Shown: positions 33,373-44,481, counted from the stretch's first letter. The stretch is DNA of 64,000 nucleotides from Poa pratensis (GCA_947311845.1 CAMZMU010000089.1:19597338-19661337); one strand, 5' to 3'. Notes: generated from the sequence alone by a model not told the origin. Program-made: numbers and translations.

Positions 33373-33954
33373 CTATCTATGCATGCGAACTTCTATCAGT
33401 CGTACTACTCTAGTCCAGATAATATTTTTTCCTTCATTAAACAAACATTGCAAATTATCGGTAGTAGCAACAACACAACATAAATTGAAGATACATCGTA
33501 CTCTGCAAATTAGCACCCTTCTCCTTCGACGATGCAGCACCTTGTCCTTCGACGACGCAGCACCCTTGCCCTTCGACGACACCGCCGCCTCCGCTGCTGC
33601 ACCTTTCTTGCTCGCTTCACTCGGCATGAAGATATCATCTTCATCCTCGCTCTCCTCGAGCCATAAAATATGAAATATTATAGCGCTGGTCAAATTTGTC
33701 TCCCTCGTATATGTTGGCTTCTTCTTCTGCCACCTAGCATGCATCCTGAGAAGTTCTTCCCGTATTTCCCTCCAAGTCCTCGATGGCCACCCATGCCTAC
33801 TTAGCTTCGCTGATAGCTCACGAAGATGAGGTGGACAAGTAACAATATCCTCGAATGGCACTTCCTTATTGTCTACCTTGAACTCGGTCGTAAACTTCAA
33901 AAGGAGTGCCGACATTCCTACTTGGAAACTACGATCTGAAGGAAAGCTCGACAT
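33373..33954 (-). CDS. Convergent accessory ORF of the PMD element
   Basis: A 193-codon minus-strand frame starts at a Met at 33954, about 600 bp inside the right TIR, and ends 70 bp from the end of the PMD gene. The N-terminal 110 residues look like a folded protein (VPFEDIVTCPPHLRELSAKL, WPSRTWREIREELLRMHARW), followed by an acidic and Lys/Ala-rich stretch (ESEDEDDIFMPSEASKKG). No family is recognised. The basic tail after residue 145 may be read through from a different original frame. Convergent placement recalls mudrA/mudrB of maize MuDR, but I see no sequence similarity to MURB. Confidence 0.5.
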   Translation of the reverse strand: MSSFPSDRSFQVGMSALLLKFTTEFKVDNKEVPFEDIVTCPPHLRELSAKLSRHGWPSRTWREIREELLRMHARWQKKKPTYTRETNLTSAIIFHILWLEESEDEDDIFMPSEASKKGAAAEAAVSSKGKGAASSKDKVLHRRRRRVLICRVRCIFNLCCVVATTDNLQCLFNEGKNIIWTRVVRLIEVRMHR

Positions 33955-34606
33955 GTTCGAGTGAGTGGACTAGAATGCTTACGAACCTCAGTGAGAAGGG
34001 GTTCTTATAGGCCGAGATGAGAAGAATTGGCAGTAGAAACAGGTGGGAGATACGATGGCGGGAAAAAAGGGCGGAAAAGAATTTGGCGGGAGAAACATGC
34101 GGGAGAGAAGATGGCGGGAAAAAGGGGTGGGAACGATTTTGGCGGGAGATACGATGACGGGAAGCAATTTGACGAGAAAGATGGCGGGACAAACAATGCG
34201 TGGAAAAATCGGCAGAAAAACCACGGTCGCGCCAACGAAAATAGCAGGAAAACAGCCTGCGAAGCACGCATGCAGCAGTCGTCCAGGGCGCCGACGACCA
34301 GGCCCTGTCGTCCTGGCCCCCGACGATAGGACCCTATCGTCCTGGCCCCCGACGATATGTGCTTATCGTGTTGGCCGCCGACGAGCAGGTCCTTCGGCGC
34401 ATGCAGCCGACGGACGAGGACCCTATCGTCCTGGTCCCCGACGATAGGTCCCTATCGTCCAGGCCGCAAATTAGGGTGTATTATTTTTGAAATACTCTCA
34501 ATCTGTGTAATATTCTTCGACTTTCTGTAATAAAATGTATTATTTAAAAAAATACTGCTGCTTCTTTTTGTTTGTTACGGTTCATAAATTGCAGTGTACT
34601 AATCTA

Positions 34607-34732
34607 CTCGCTCCGTTCCAAATTAGATGACTTCCATTTATCCACATACGGATGTATCTATACTTATAACATGTCTAGATACATCCGTATGTGGACAAAT
34701 GAAGTCATCTACTTAATTTGGAACGGAGAGAG
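34607..34732. mobile_element. Stowaway MITE (126 bp)
   Basis: CTCGCTCCGTTCCAAATTAG is complementary to the right end CTTAATTTGGAACGGAGAGA, with TA on both sides. The two arms are almost fully self-complementary around ACATCCGTATGTGGA. Confidence 0.9.
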
Positions 34733-35471
34733 TACATAATGCACAGATGTTCAGTCCGTGCAATTTGTATGTTTAACGCTGGATCTCCTGAGTAAGGATG
34801 AAAGGTGAACTACAACAGCGGTTCCTCCGAAACCATGGGACGACTTGGATACGAAACTCTGAGATTAAAAACAGAAACCAGCTGGGCTTTGAGGTACTAC
34901 TCTATATATACTATACTCTAGTGATGCTCAGCAATTCTGTTCCATAGTCTGTTTTGCGACTTTGGATTCAGCTCAGTGGAGATTTGGCATAAACTTCAGA
35001 TCAGGTACAATGTAGTAGGAGAAAATCTTTTAGCTGGAGCACTGACCAACATTTGAATTGAATGGAGTCTAGCACAAGATGAGAGTAAAAGGAAGAAAAA
35101 TATCTCGCTGAAAGAGGAATTACCATCATGGACGCCCAACACCGAGTAAATCTGCTCAGTTCAACGTAGCCAGCTGCAAAATCAGCTGCTACAAAATTAT
35201 CCAAATTAAGATTCATCGCAGAAAAACAACAAGTCCAAATAGAAGTGATTCTTCGGCAATGCATTCCAGCCTATTCAGACAGCATGCATACAGTGTTTGC
35301 TTTAGACTCTGGAGTGTCTGAAACTAATGGTGGCATAATTAGTCAACTGGTCCTTTGGGAGACAAATAGTTAGGAATTGATGCACGCTGAAACACAAATG
35401 CACCGGAGCTCACACTAAACACGGCACTTGCACGAATGCACTGCAGTTCTAATCGTAGAGAAGATGATTAA
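34733..35471. other. Spacer downstream of copy C; no gene supported
   Basis: AT-rich sequence with short frames only. It lies 3' of the copy C membrane exon and may include its former 3' untranslated region. Confidence 0.3.
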
Positions 35472-36424
35472 TTAGACATGACGAATGCAGTCCACGCAAA
35501 TGATGACGAACGCAGCGACGGCGAGCGCGGCACTCACGCAATAGAGGACAAACACAGCTACGTTCTCCTTGATCCGCTTCACTGCACGCACGGACCAAAT
35601 AAACACAATGAAGTCTTAGAACTATTGGGATGGAATGATGGCTGGATCCTGGATCATAGGCTTGCGAGGATCTAATTAGGAGATGCACTCACGGAGCCTT
35701 TTGCCGAAGGGCAGGTCTGGGGCGTAGATCTCCAGCCGCAGGTGGCAGTTGAAGCCTTCGACGACGGCGACTCCCTCCTGACGGCAGTCGAGCCCCAGCT
35801 TCCGTCGTTCAGCAGCTCCCGGGCCGATTTCTCCACGCACCGTGCGCACTCCGCCGCCGTGACGTCCCTCGCGCAATGCGCCGCCGCATGCACCTTGCCC
35901 TTTCTGCCAATCGTCATGTCCGCGGTCGCCATCATCGTGCCGGAGCTGCTGTTCGCGGCGCGCGGCGCCAGGGAGAGCGCCAGGGCGGCGAGCTCGTGCG
36001 CGTCGTAGAAGGCGGGGTGGGTGACGCCGTCGGTGCTGAAGTCCCGCCCGCGATAGGCGTCCTCGTGGGGCGACGAGGCGTTGCTGTCGCCGTAGGCGAC
36101 GAAGCAGCCCGCGTTCCAGGCACCCGCGCAGCCTCCCGAGGGCGGGGGGTCGTCGAAGCAGAAGCCGCGGATGAACGCGCCATTGTCGGAGTGGACGGAG
36201 GCGAAGCCCGACGGGTCGGTGGCGGAGGGGAGGTCGAAGAGGAGCGCGTGGAGGCCGGCGCGGAACGCAGCGTCGCTGCCGTTGGACGCCGCCTGGTGGC
36301 ACTCAGCGAAAATGTAGCCGCCCTCGTCCACGTGCACGCGCGCGTCCGAGGTGGCCGGGATCGTCGTCGTCAAGGCGAGTAGGACTAGGACGAGGGTCAG
36401 TGCCCGTGGTGCCATGGCCGCCAT
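35472..36424 (-). pseudogene. Double-DUF26 membrane protein, copy C (deletion and frameshift)
   Basis: Closest to copy A. Exon 1 is 36424-35693 (signal LTLVLVLLALTTTIPATSDA) with a GTGAGT donor; exon 2 is 35581-35472 after GTGCAG and encodes LKRIKENVAVFVLYCVSAAL and a second hydrophobic stretch ending IICVDCIRHV. Two lesions show against A. An in-frame 60-bp deletion near 36125 removes the third cysteine of the first motif (GGC then AGAWNAGC); it could have arisen between GGTGCCTGG-like microhomologies. A net +2 indel near 35805 shifts the second DUF26 domain after RELLND, and the correct ending LPFGKRLRE lies in another frame. This copy shows what membrane exon copy A has lost. Confidence 0.85.
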
Positions 36425-36754
36425 TGCCGCTTTGCTTGGAAGAACGACAGGACGAGGAGACTGGACGACTGGAGAGGTAGGTGGCGCTGCAACTCCGACG
36501 GTACCACCTCTACGTGCTGCAGCGACTCAAAAGCACAACACTCATCTGAATACCTGACGCGCTCGCATGTGATGCATGGACATTGCAAGAATGCAAGTTT
36601 CCTTTTCGATGCAACACAGCTCACGCAGAACTGCTGCGGTGAAGAAGAGCTGCCAACGCAGCACAGCTCGGCTGGTGCATCGGTGTATTCACTTCTTTTT
36701 CACTGCCTTACTACTTCAGACCAAACGGGTTAGGTTGGCGATGTTAATATGATC

Positions 36755-36892
36755 CCAGCTTTACTCAAAGCTAGCTCAAGTTTCAGACACGGAGAGGCCG
36801 GGGATAGGAGTGAAACTGATCGACATGTCTAGTCGATTCAAAAAGAGATAGGAACGACTAGCAAGACCACAAGAGCAGAGAGGGAATTTATG
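36755..36892. repeat. Duplicated upstream block, copy 3a (inverse), ahead of gene C
   Basis: The reverse complement matches 17749-17895 (CTCTCTGCTCT, GACATCCCCATCAAGTTTCA, CTATCCCCAGCC). The match continues on the far side of the MULE at 40571, so this is one block split by the insertion. Confidence 0.85.
36884..36892. repeat. Target-site duplication, left copy (GAATTTATG)
   Basis: Nine base pairs, identical to 40571-40579. The paralogous uninterrupted sequence has this 9-mer once, at 17749-17757 and 20887-20895 on the opposite strand, which confirms the insertion site. Confidence 0.95.
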
Positions 36893-39800
36893 GGCTAATT
36901 CCACTGTTCTGACCCTGACACGAAAGTTCAGCACAAAATGAACCAACTTTGAAAATTTAGCGGATCTGACCCTTTTTCGTACCGCTCAACATACTGGCGG
37001 TAGACTACACGGGGTACCGCCAAAGACCCTAGCGGTACGGATCCTGGTCCACGGTCCGCTCGGGCCGGTTGACTGAGCTGACGTGGCGTGATACCGCCTG
37101 GTACGTCGGCGGTACCGCTAAGCACCATACCGCCCGGATAGACGGCGGTACAGACTGGGAACTTAACCTCAGCCCAGCCCGTTCCCCACCGTTTCCTCAC
37201 TTCTCCACCCGAGCCCGAACACGAAGAACAGGGCGGCGGCGGCGGCGCATCGTCTCCGCCTCATCCCTCGCAGTTCCACCGGCGGCGGCGGCGCATCGGC
37301 GGCGCGGCGGCGACCTCAGCCCAGCCCAGCTCCATTCTCCCATGCGGGTTGTGTATCCACCAAGTGCATCCATGTCATTTCTATACCTCTTCGTCCTCCT
37401 TCTACCTTTGGTTTGAACCATTAGTTCCGGATCTGGCCTAATTACAGGGCCATGATATTCCGGCCATTGAGATTGATCCAAGTAAGGCTCAAATCTTGCT
37501 GTCCAAGTCATGGCCACCCTCTCCAACGAGTGCTCGTTCATCCTTACCGTATCCGGATGACAAAGATCAACAGATCTTATGTTTGCCGCCGTAATCAAGT
37601 GTGAGCAAGGTAAGTGCAGCAACTTGGGCCTCTCGCAAGAGCACTCACGTGTCTTTAGCTTAACCTTGAATGCACGACCTCCAAATTGCACGCCATCTTT
37701 TGTTGTCCCACCGGGCTCGTTGACTTGGTAAATCCACTCGTTGTTGTCATAGCAATACGCTTGTTGTCTCTCGGACTTGCTATTTTGCAGCTCCATCCAT
37801 TCTTCTACTTTAGGAGGATACAATTTCCCTTCATCTATCAATATATCCGTCTCTATGGAATGTTTCTGGAAATAAGCGCATAACTTCTCGAAGGTATATT
37901 CCGCAATGGCCGTAACAGGCAGTGCACGCACACCTTTTAGAACATTGTTAAAACATTCCGCCATGTTGCTTGTCATGTCACCATATCTTCTACCTCCATG
38001 ATCATGGGCCCTTGACCACTTGTGCCTGTCTCCTAAATACCTCCTCAAGAACTCTTTACCCCCGGCATTAGACGCGGCAAGGAGCTTGTCAAACCGTCTT
38101 GTGAAAGACCGGTTGGTGAATGCCACACAAACATCTGTTAGATCGTCAGCCAATTCTTTATTCTTGCAAGCCCTATAAAAATTTGCGACGAAATGCCTCA
38201 TGCACCATCGGTGGTGGAGCCGTGCATGCCCCGGAATTTCAATCTCCATGGCATTGAGTATACCTTGGTGTCGATCCGATATGATGCATACCTCTCTAGT
38301 AGGAGAGAACACCTTAGTCCTCACATGATTCATGAACCATTCCCAATTGTCATTGTTCTCTCCAGACACCAAAGCAAAGGCCACAGGTAACACCCGGTCA
38401 CCGGAGTCGTGCGCGATTGCAGTCAACATCGACCCCTTGTACTTGCCGGTTAAAAATGTACCATCTATTGATACAACCGGTCTACAATGGTGAAATGCCC
38501 GAATGCATTGGTCGAAGGTCCAAAAGGCACGGCGGAACACTCCATCAACATGTTCAACCGCGTAAAACATGCCCGGGTTTCTATAGGCCATCCCTCCCAA
38601 CAACCTCGGGAGGCGGTTGTACGCTTCTTTCCATCCACCATACAACATCTTAAATGCGGCATGCTTGGCCTTCCATGCCTTCCCATATTCGATGTTGTAT
38701 CCAAAGAATTCCTTTACAAGACCGCATATTCCCTCGGGAGGCGACGGTGTATCGATGCTTCTCGTCCGAGTGCTTCACTATGAATGGCCTATGGTGCTTC
38801 ACCGCATATTCCCTAAGCCACATTTGCAATTCTACCAAGTCCGGAAACTTCAAACCTTTCTTTATGCGAGAATTGTTGTCATCGTCATCTTGAGTTGTGC
38901 TTGGTGTTGCTTCTAGATCTTTATACTTGCCACCATCCACCATAGCCTTATCGGCAAGCGTGAGATCACGAAATAATGGAATTCGGTGATCCCGGCCTAC
39001 CACTTTTAAAAAGGCTTGGGCTTCTCTCGCCGTGAACCCATCTTCGTCCACTTCTTCAGGGCCCTCGTCCTCCGAGTCGGAGGCATAGCAACGGCGATAG
39101 AAGGTGTCACGGTCAATGCCATCCTGTTCGACTTGTGCCTCTACATCTCCAATATAAATGTCATGATACTCGTCCTCCCGCTCGGACACATCACCCTCCA
39201 TGTCTCCTTGCTCCCTATCTTCATCCTCAATGCCAAAGCCATAACCATGATCCACATTGACATATTGTTCTTGTTCATCGACTTGGTCGCCATCATTCAT
39301 CTCCAAGTCAAATTGTTGGCTCAAAGGAGGTTGGCTCATAGTATTCAACTCGACCGCATCATCAAGTGACACATTTCGAGTGGGGGTCATTGCATCATGT
39401 GTGGGGGAGGCACACCGGTTCAAGTCAAAATGCAACCGATCACCGCCAACCTTGGTAGCAAATAACTCGAGCGACTTGTCTTTGGAAGCCGCCACAACCT
39501 CTTTGTATGCCCCCCAATCTAACTCGCATGTGATAGGTATTTTCTTCTTTCGCGGACGATGTCCCGATCCAACAAAATACCTTCCATCTAGTTCAACCTT
39601 CTCCCTAGGATCCATCCATTCAAAAACTTCCCGTACTCTTGCAACAACCTCGGCATATGTTGGACTATTGGCAAATACCATAACTTTTTCTCCATTGTCA
39701 ACAATCTCTTCTTCATTGTTACTAAAAAATGCTTCTTTGTCAACATGATGGACATTCACGATTCTTGCCATCTATAATTAAATGACAAGACACACAAATG

Positions 39801-40570
39801 TATCACATTGATGTGTAATAGCAAACACACCACAATAATCTAAATTATACATGTGTGCTAACCACTACCTCAAACCCTAGACTCAACCATAATTCTAGGT
39901 AAGGAAAACACATGAATCTATCTAACCACAATGATTTCTACACGTCACAAACAACATATAACCCGCAATGCACCAATTCAAATAATAGATTTAGGACAAA
40001 TCAACAAATCTAGGGTTTGCCTCAAACTAAACAATGCCACAAAGTAACACAAATCCAACCAACAAAAAGCGAGAGATCTGAGAGGGACTACCTCAGAGGA
40101 AGGAGATGGCCCGATTCCACGAGCTATGCCCTCCGATTTGGAGGGATTTGAGAGAGATTTGAGTGTGGAGGAGAGAGGGGAAGAGGGCAGCAGCTCGGGC
40201 AGCAGCTGGGGTGAGAGCTAAGTGAGGATGAATGAGAGGCTGGGGGTGCTCGAGCCATTTAACTGTCTCCAACGCGTACCGCCAGATGTATCGGCGGTAC
40301 CGTGATGAAGTGTACCGCCGGCTTACCTGGCGGTATCCCTACAAGTCTACCGCCTCTGACATCGGCGGTATCACGCCACGTCAGCTCAGTCAACCGGCCC
40401 GAGCGGACCGTGGACCAGGATCCGTACCGCTAGGGTATTTGGCGGTACTCCGTGTAGTCTACCGCCAGTATGTTGAGCGGTACGAAAAAGGGTCAGATCC
40501 GGCTAAAATTTCAAAGTTGGTTCATTTTGTGCTGAACTTTCGTGTCAGGGTCAGAACAGTGAATTTTGCC
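36893..40570. mobile_element. Mutator-like element with transposase (MULE), 3678 bp
   Basis: Long inverted repeats (about 36893-37130 and 40330-40570) start GGC and continue ACTGTTCTGACCCTGACACG and AAAGTTCAGCACAAAATGAA. GGCGGTAC/TACCGCC words recur many times in both ends. The 9-bp duplication is confirmed by the empty site in the paralogous block. The interior is filled by one minus-strand transposase gene. It inserted about 470 bp upstream of the start codon of copy C. Confidence 0.95.
37197..39771 (-). pseudogene. MULE transposase (DDE, SWIM zinc finger), one frameshift
   Basis: The N-terminal frame 39771-38650 (MARIVNVHHVDKEAFF) contains a long acidic region and the start of the MuDR DNA-binding part (KFPDLVELQMWLREYAVKHH). 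Near 38710 the frame is lost; a third frame supplies GYNIEYGKAWKAKHAAFKML before the second ORF (38648-37197) takes over. That ORF holds the catalytic residues: D62 in VVSIDGTFL, D125 in IISDRHQGI and E231 in TSNMAECFNN. A SWIM zinc finger follows (C336, C338, C348, H350). The Cys/Trp part of the MuDR domain normally between RYTV and the DDE region is missing, so a deletion probably caused the frameshift. The catalytic half looks intact. Confidence 0.92.
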
Positions 40571-40643
40571 GAATTTATGTATCAACAAGCACAGCCGAGG
40601 CTTTTTTCTAGGTTTTCCTCGGTTAAATCTTGTTACTCAAACC
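40571..40643. repeat. Duplicated upstream block, copy 3b, with right target-site duplication
   Basis: It starts with the right GAATTTATG (40571-40579) and continues GTATCAACAAGCACAGCCGA. The reverse complement matches 17690-17757. Homology breaks at about 40643, where the LINE block starts, and resumes at 44375. Confidence 0.88.
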
Positions 40644-41482
40644 TGGTGCTGCCCGAGAGGCGATAGGCGATAGGCGGTAGCGGAGGCGATCGCGTCGGCG
40701 GTGGCTCCGGGCAGATTCTGGCGGGGGCGCGCGGAGTCTCAACCCTAGATCTCGCAGAGGGAGGGCCGCGCCGGAGGCGGACGGAGGGAGGGACGCGCCG
40801 GAGGCGGTAGCGGAGGAGGAGGCTGTAGAGGCGCTGACTCCGCCGCGGGCGAGCAGCGCGGAGGCGGCAGTCGCGCGGGGAGGGACGCGGTGGTTGGGGA
40901 TCGGTGGAGGTCCTGACTACCAGGAGCGGTGGAGTCAGCGGCGGGCGGGGCTAGGGTTGTCGGCCGCCCGGGGCCGCCGCCGCCCGGGGCCGCCGCCGCC
41001 CGCCTCACCCTCGCGCCAGCTCCCGTTCCCGTCCTCCCGCTCTAGGAGGCCGCAGCCAGCGCTACCCGTCGGCGGACACGAGAAGTCGCCGCCGTGCCCC
41101 AGCTCGCCCTCCACCTCCACCCGCCAGGTCCGGATCCTTCTAACCCTGCTTCCAGATGGTCGGATCTGCTTGTATTCGAGCTCGTGTTCGATTTTGGGCT
41201 TCATGTGTGCGGAGTGGGTGATCAATAGATTCCGTTCGAGGTTCAACATGTTCGGATATAGGAGTTTAGCTCGTTTTGATCTTCTGTAGAGATTAGACGT
41301 GCCGTAGAGGCTTTACAAAATCTGGAGAAAGCTAGTTTCATTTTGTTTCATGCTAATAGTAAATTGGGCAGACAGAGTTTGGAACTCCTAGTCGAGTAGT
41401 AGCAGTAGTGTTTTACCTGTTGTTCATATCCAGGACCTGTCATCTGAAGATGAGGGTGTGGATGTTGAGGCTTACGAGCTTA

Positions 41483-43081
41483 GGGCACCTCCAACGGTGC
41501 TCCGCATCCCTGCCTGGCCTGTCCGAATCTGTCCGAACGGACAAAACAGGCCCTCCAACGGGCCGGCGCATATGGACACTTGTCCGCGCGGACAGCCAAA
41601 GTGGACCAAACCTGGCCCAAGTTTGGTCCAAGTTTGGGGAGGCGAGGACACAACGCGTGTCCTCCCTTTGTCCGCCCCTGGCCCACGCGCCAGGGAGAGC
41701 GGCCGCTTCGCCTGGTCATATTAAATGGGGTGGGTCGTGGGTGGGTGGCCGCCCATCGCTATCCATTCCCACTGCCCACTCCCACTCGCCGGCCGACGCA
41801 AACCCTAGCCAGCGCCACCGCCACTCCCACTCGCCGGCGATGAAGAAGCCCTTCTGGGCCTCGTGGAAGGGCGGCCGGAACAACCACGAGGCCTCGAGCT
41901 CTCGTGGCCCGCCGCCACGGCGCGCTATGCCCGTGCCGCCAAGCCGCGCTGTCCCCGTGCCTCCACGCCGCGCTCCCGCCGCCGCGGCCGATGCGGAGGC
42001 CGCCCGCGCCGCTCGCAACGCGCGCCGCCGGGCGCGCCGCGCACGCGTGTCGCTGGCGGTGGCCGAGATCTACTGGGAGACGCGGCAGCCGCTGCCCTGG
42101 GGAGACGTCCACCTCCCCGAGGGGTGGCATCTCAACCGCCGGCGCGTCCCCGTGCCACGCTCCGGCGGCGAGCGCACGGAGGAGATCCTCCGCCGTCGTG
42201 CCCTCCTGCCCCCTGACCTCGTCCACGACCCGGCCTACGCCTTGAACAGCGAGCTGTGGGACAGGTGGTTCGAGCTCGAGCACGACCACCGTCGCCGGGC
42301 CGCGTTCCAGGCGGCCACGCCGGAGGACTACAACCTCCCGGAGGAGGAGGAGCCTCCGGAGGACTCCGACTTGGACTGGGAGTCCGAGGAGGAGGTCGAG
42401 CCTCGTGTCGTCCCTCCGTGAAGATGGAGGTCGAGGAGGACGAGGACGAGCAGCTCAAGCAGGCCATCGAGGCCTCCGAGCTGGAGGAGCTCGGGCGTTG
42501 GCCCGATCTGGCGCCTGCGCTCCGTGCGTCCGCCGAGGCTGCGGCGGAGCAGGCCCGCATGGAGCAGGCCCGCTGGCAGGTGCCCTGGGCACCGTGGCCA
42601 CAGCACGGCGAGGGCCAGGCGTACGTGCCCCCACCGGCATGGCCACAGGCACCCGTGGCGCCGGCCACGCCTCCACCCGCGGCGCCACCGGCCTGGCTGT
42701 ACGCCGCGCCTCCGTACATCGTCCTCGACCCCTCCGACGACGAGGATGAGTAGGACGCCAGCAACGCCAACAGGCCGGCGCCGCCCATTTTGCCCCTTCG
42801 ACGACGCCGGCGCCGCCCTATCCCGACCTAGAGCGCTAGCATAGGCTCGTTTTTTTTTGTTGTCCTTCTGTCACTGGCCACTGGGCCCTATCGAACTACT
42901 GGCCGCTGGGCCCTATGTAATATTAAGTTTTATTCGTGTCCTCTTTTATTATGCGCCGGGCCGTTGGGGGCACTTCCTCCGCAAAAGGGACAGAGGCCCA
43001 AAAATGGTCCGTGGACCGCCCAAAGCGGACAAAATCGGTCCGCTTTGGCTGTCCATATGCGGAGGGCCGTTGGAGGTGCCC
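41483..43081. mobile_element. PIF/Harbinger-type element (1599 bp), non-autonomous
   Basis: Inverted ends GGGCACCTCCAACGG and CCGTTGGAGGTGCCC are flanked by TTA on both sides (41480-41482 and 43082-43084), the PIF/Harbinger duplication. Subterminal regions repeat GTCCGAACGGACAAA-like and CATATGGAC words in inverse orientation. It sits inside the LINE and splits its coding part. It encodes a MKKPFWASWKGG protein but no transposase. Confidence 0.88.
41840..42753 (+). pseudogene. Cargo ORF of the Harbinger element (unknown function, one frameshift)
   Basis: From the ATG at 41840 (MKKPFWASWKGG) the frame runs to TGA at 42419-42421. It encodes an Arg/Ala-rich region, then EIYWETRQPLPWGDVHLPEG, NSELWDRWFELEHDHRRRAA and an acidic stretch. 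A second frame continues directly (KMEVEEDEDEQLKQAIEASE) to a proline-rich end, IVLDPSDDEDE. The join reads as a 1-bp loss near 42417. Similar proteins are widespread in Triticeae repeats to my knowledge, but I know of no function. It lacks the DDE transposase and the Myb-like partner of Harbinger. Confidence 0.6.
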
Positions 43082-44374
43082 TTATTGAATGTATGAAGGG
43101 GTTAGCTAGTTTTATGAGTAAGAGTAATTCGTTAGGAAGAAGTTTTGGTAGAGGTATCCCTGTTGGTAGAAGTTTTGCACTGGTTTACAGCTGTTTTGAT
43201 GGCGGTATTTTTTTTCTAGGAGCTGTTCTGGACAGAATTAGTGGTAGACATGCTTTATCTTGGTTTGTTGCCCCTTCTGTAGGACAGGATGGAGGTGTGC
43301 TTTTAGGGCTTGTTAATGTTTTTTACAATGTTTTAGATGCTGAGATATGAGGTTTCTTTGTTAAGGCTCTAGTAGAGGGTAAGACGAGTAAAGTAAAATG
43401 GAATGTAGTTAGTATCTATGGCGCCCTTCTTAATAAAAGTTCATGTTCGGATATATTAGGATTGGTCTGCCTTTGCTATTAGGAGGTGTTTTCTTTTTAA
43501 TTAGGAAAACAACCGTTTGTAATATAGAGATAAATCTAAATTTTGGTCTAAGTTGTTTAACACTTTCTTTTGAAAATTATGATGTTAGAGAGATAGACCT
43601 AGCTGGTAGAGGTTATACGTGGTCAAACAATCTTTTGCAGTTTTCTTTTAGAAGCTAGATAGGGTGCTTGTTTCTTGTTCTTGGGAGTTTTTTTTATCCT
43701 CTTTGTTTTTCTGAATTTACTAAATAGAGAACTGTCTGATCACTCGCCTATGGTGGTAGATTTTGGTTTGAGTACAGTAAAGTTATCATAGTATGTTGGT
43801 TTTTTTAAGGGATGTTTTGGTAGAAGTGGTTACCATAGTATGGCACGGTTTTTACACTGGTAGAGATAGTATTATATTACTGTGTGGCAAATATAGAGGC
43901 AGAAAAATTAGGAAAACTCTTAAAGGATGGATTTTGAATTTTGTGTGGCTGTTTAAAAAGAAGAAGAAAGTTTTAGTAGATGCTACAGATGCTTACTGCA
44001 AGTAGCAGCGGAGGTGTTTCAGTAAGAGAAAAAGCTGGGCACCGTTGACAAGAAGGTTTGCTGGGTGAAGAAGAACTCGGAGAAAAATGCTGGGAGACAG
44101 AGAGGAGAAGGAGACAAGACGGTGTTCTCAGGAGAAAGTTAGCAAGGAGGCTTGTAGTTGGAGTATTTTTTCGGTGTTGAGTGTAGATGGTTGTTTTGTG
44201 TTTAGTCTGAGTCTGTAAGAGTTTAGGAGTTTTAACGTTGAGGTTGCTGTGAGAGTTTAGAGGCGAGGGTGTGTGTATTGTGGTGAAGCAGTGGAAGGTG
44301 GCAAAACGTTGTATTATGGGTTTCGTTTTTAATAAAAATGAAATCGGGGGCGGAGCCCTTTCAATCTAAAAAAA

Positions 44375-44481
44375 ATGTGCGCAAGCTGTGTTGATCGATT
44401 GTATTTCATCCTTGGCAATTGGCAACCTATATGTTTCTGGCGAATAAGTGCGTGTCTCTCTGCACTTTCAGAAATAAAACT
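44375..44481. repeat. Duplicated upstream block, copy 3c (inverse)
   Basis: The reverse complement matches about 17583-17690 (GGCGAATAAGTGCGTGTCTC, TCTGCACTTTCAGAAATAAA). It ends at 44481, where FAR1-like coding sequence begins. Confidence 0.85.

Larger units (their letters stand above)
28738..34552. mobile_element. Long-TIR element with MuDR N-terminal ORF, plant mobile domain gene and convergent ORF
   Basis: The ends form inverted repeats of at least 130 bp. Both begin TTTTTTTAAATAATACATTT and continue with ACCCTAATTTGCGGCCTGGA and repeated GACGATAGG words. Between them lie a MuDR-type N-terminal ORF (29637-30707), a plant mobile domain gene (30719-33303) and a convergent ORF (33954-33373). 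No DDE catalytic region is present. A target duplication is not visible; the left end abuts a Helitron terminus directly. Classification as Mutator-related rests on the MuDR-like ORF and the long TIRs. Confidence 0.8.
40644..44374 (+). mobile_element. LINE-type retroposon, internally deleted, carrying a nested Harbinger
   Basis: The boundaries come from interruption of the duplicated block. A GC-rich 5' part (40644-41130) is followed by decayed LINE coding sequence around the Harbinger (SLGRSFGRGIPVGRSFALVY, KWNVVSIYGA, RGYTWSNN and SDHSPMVVDFG, the apurinic endonuclease domain). The tail reads AATAAAAATGAAATCGGGGG, then CGGAGCCCTTTCAATCT and an A-run. No reverse transcriptase region is present, so the element is internally deleted. 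Confidence 0.75.
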
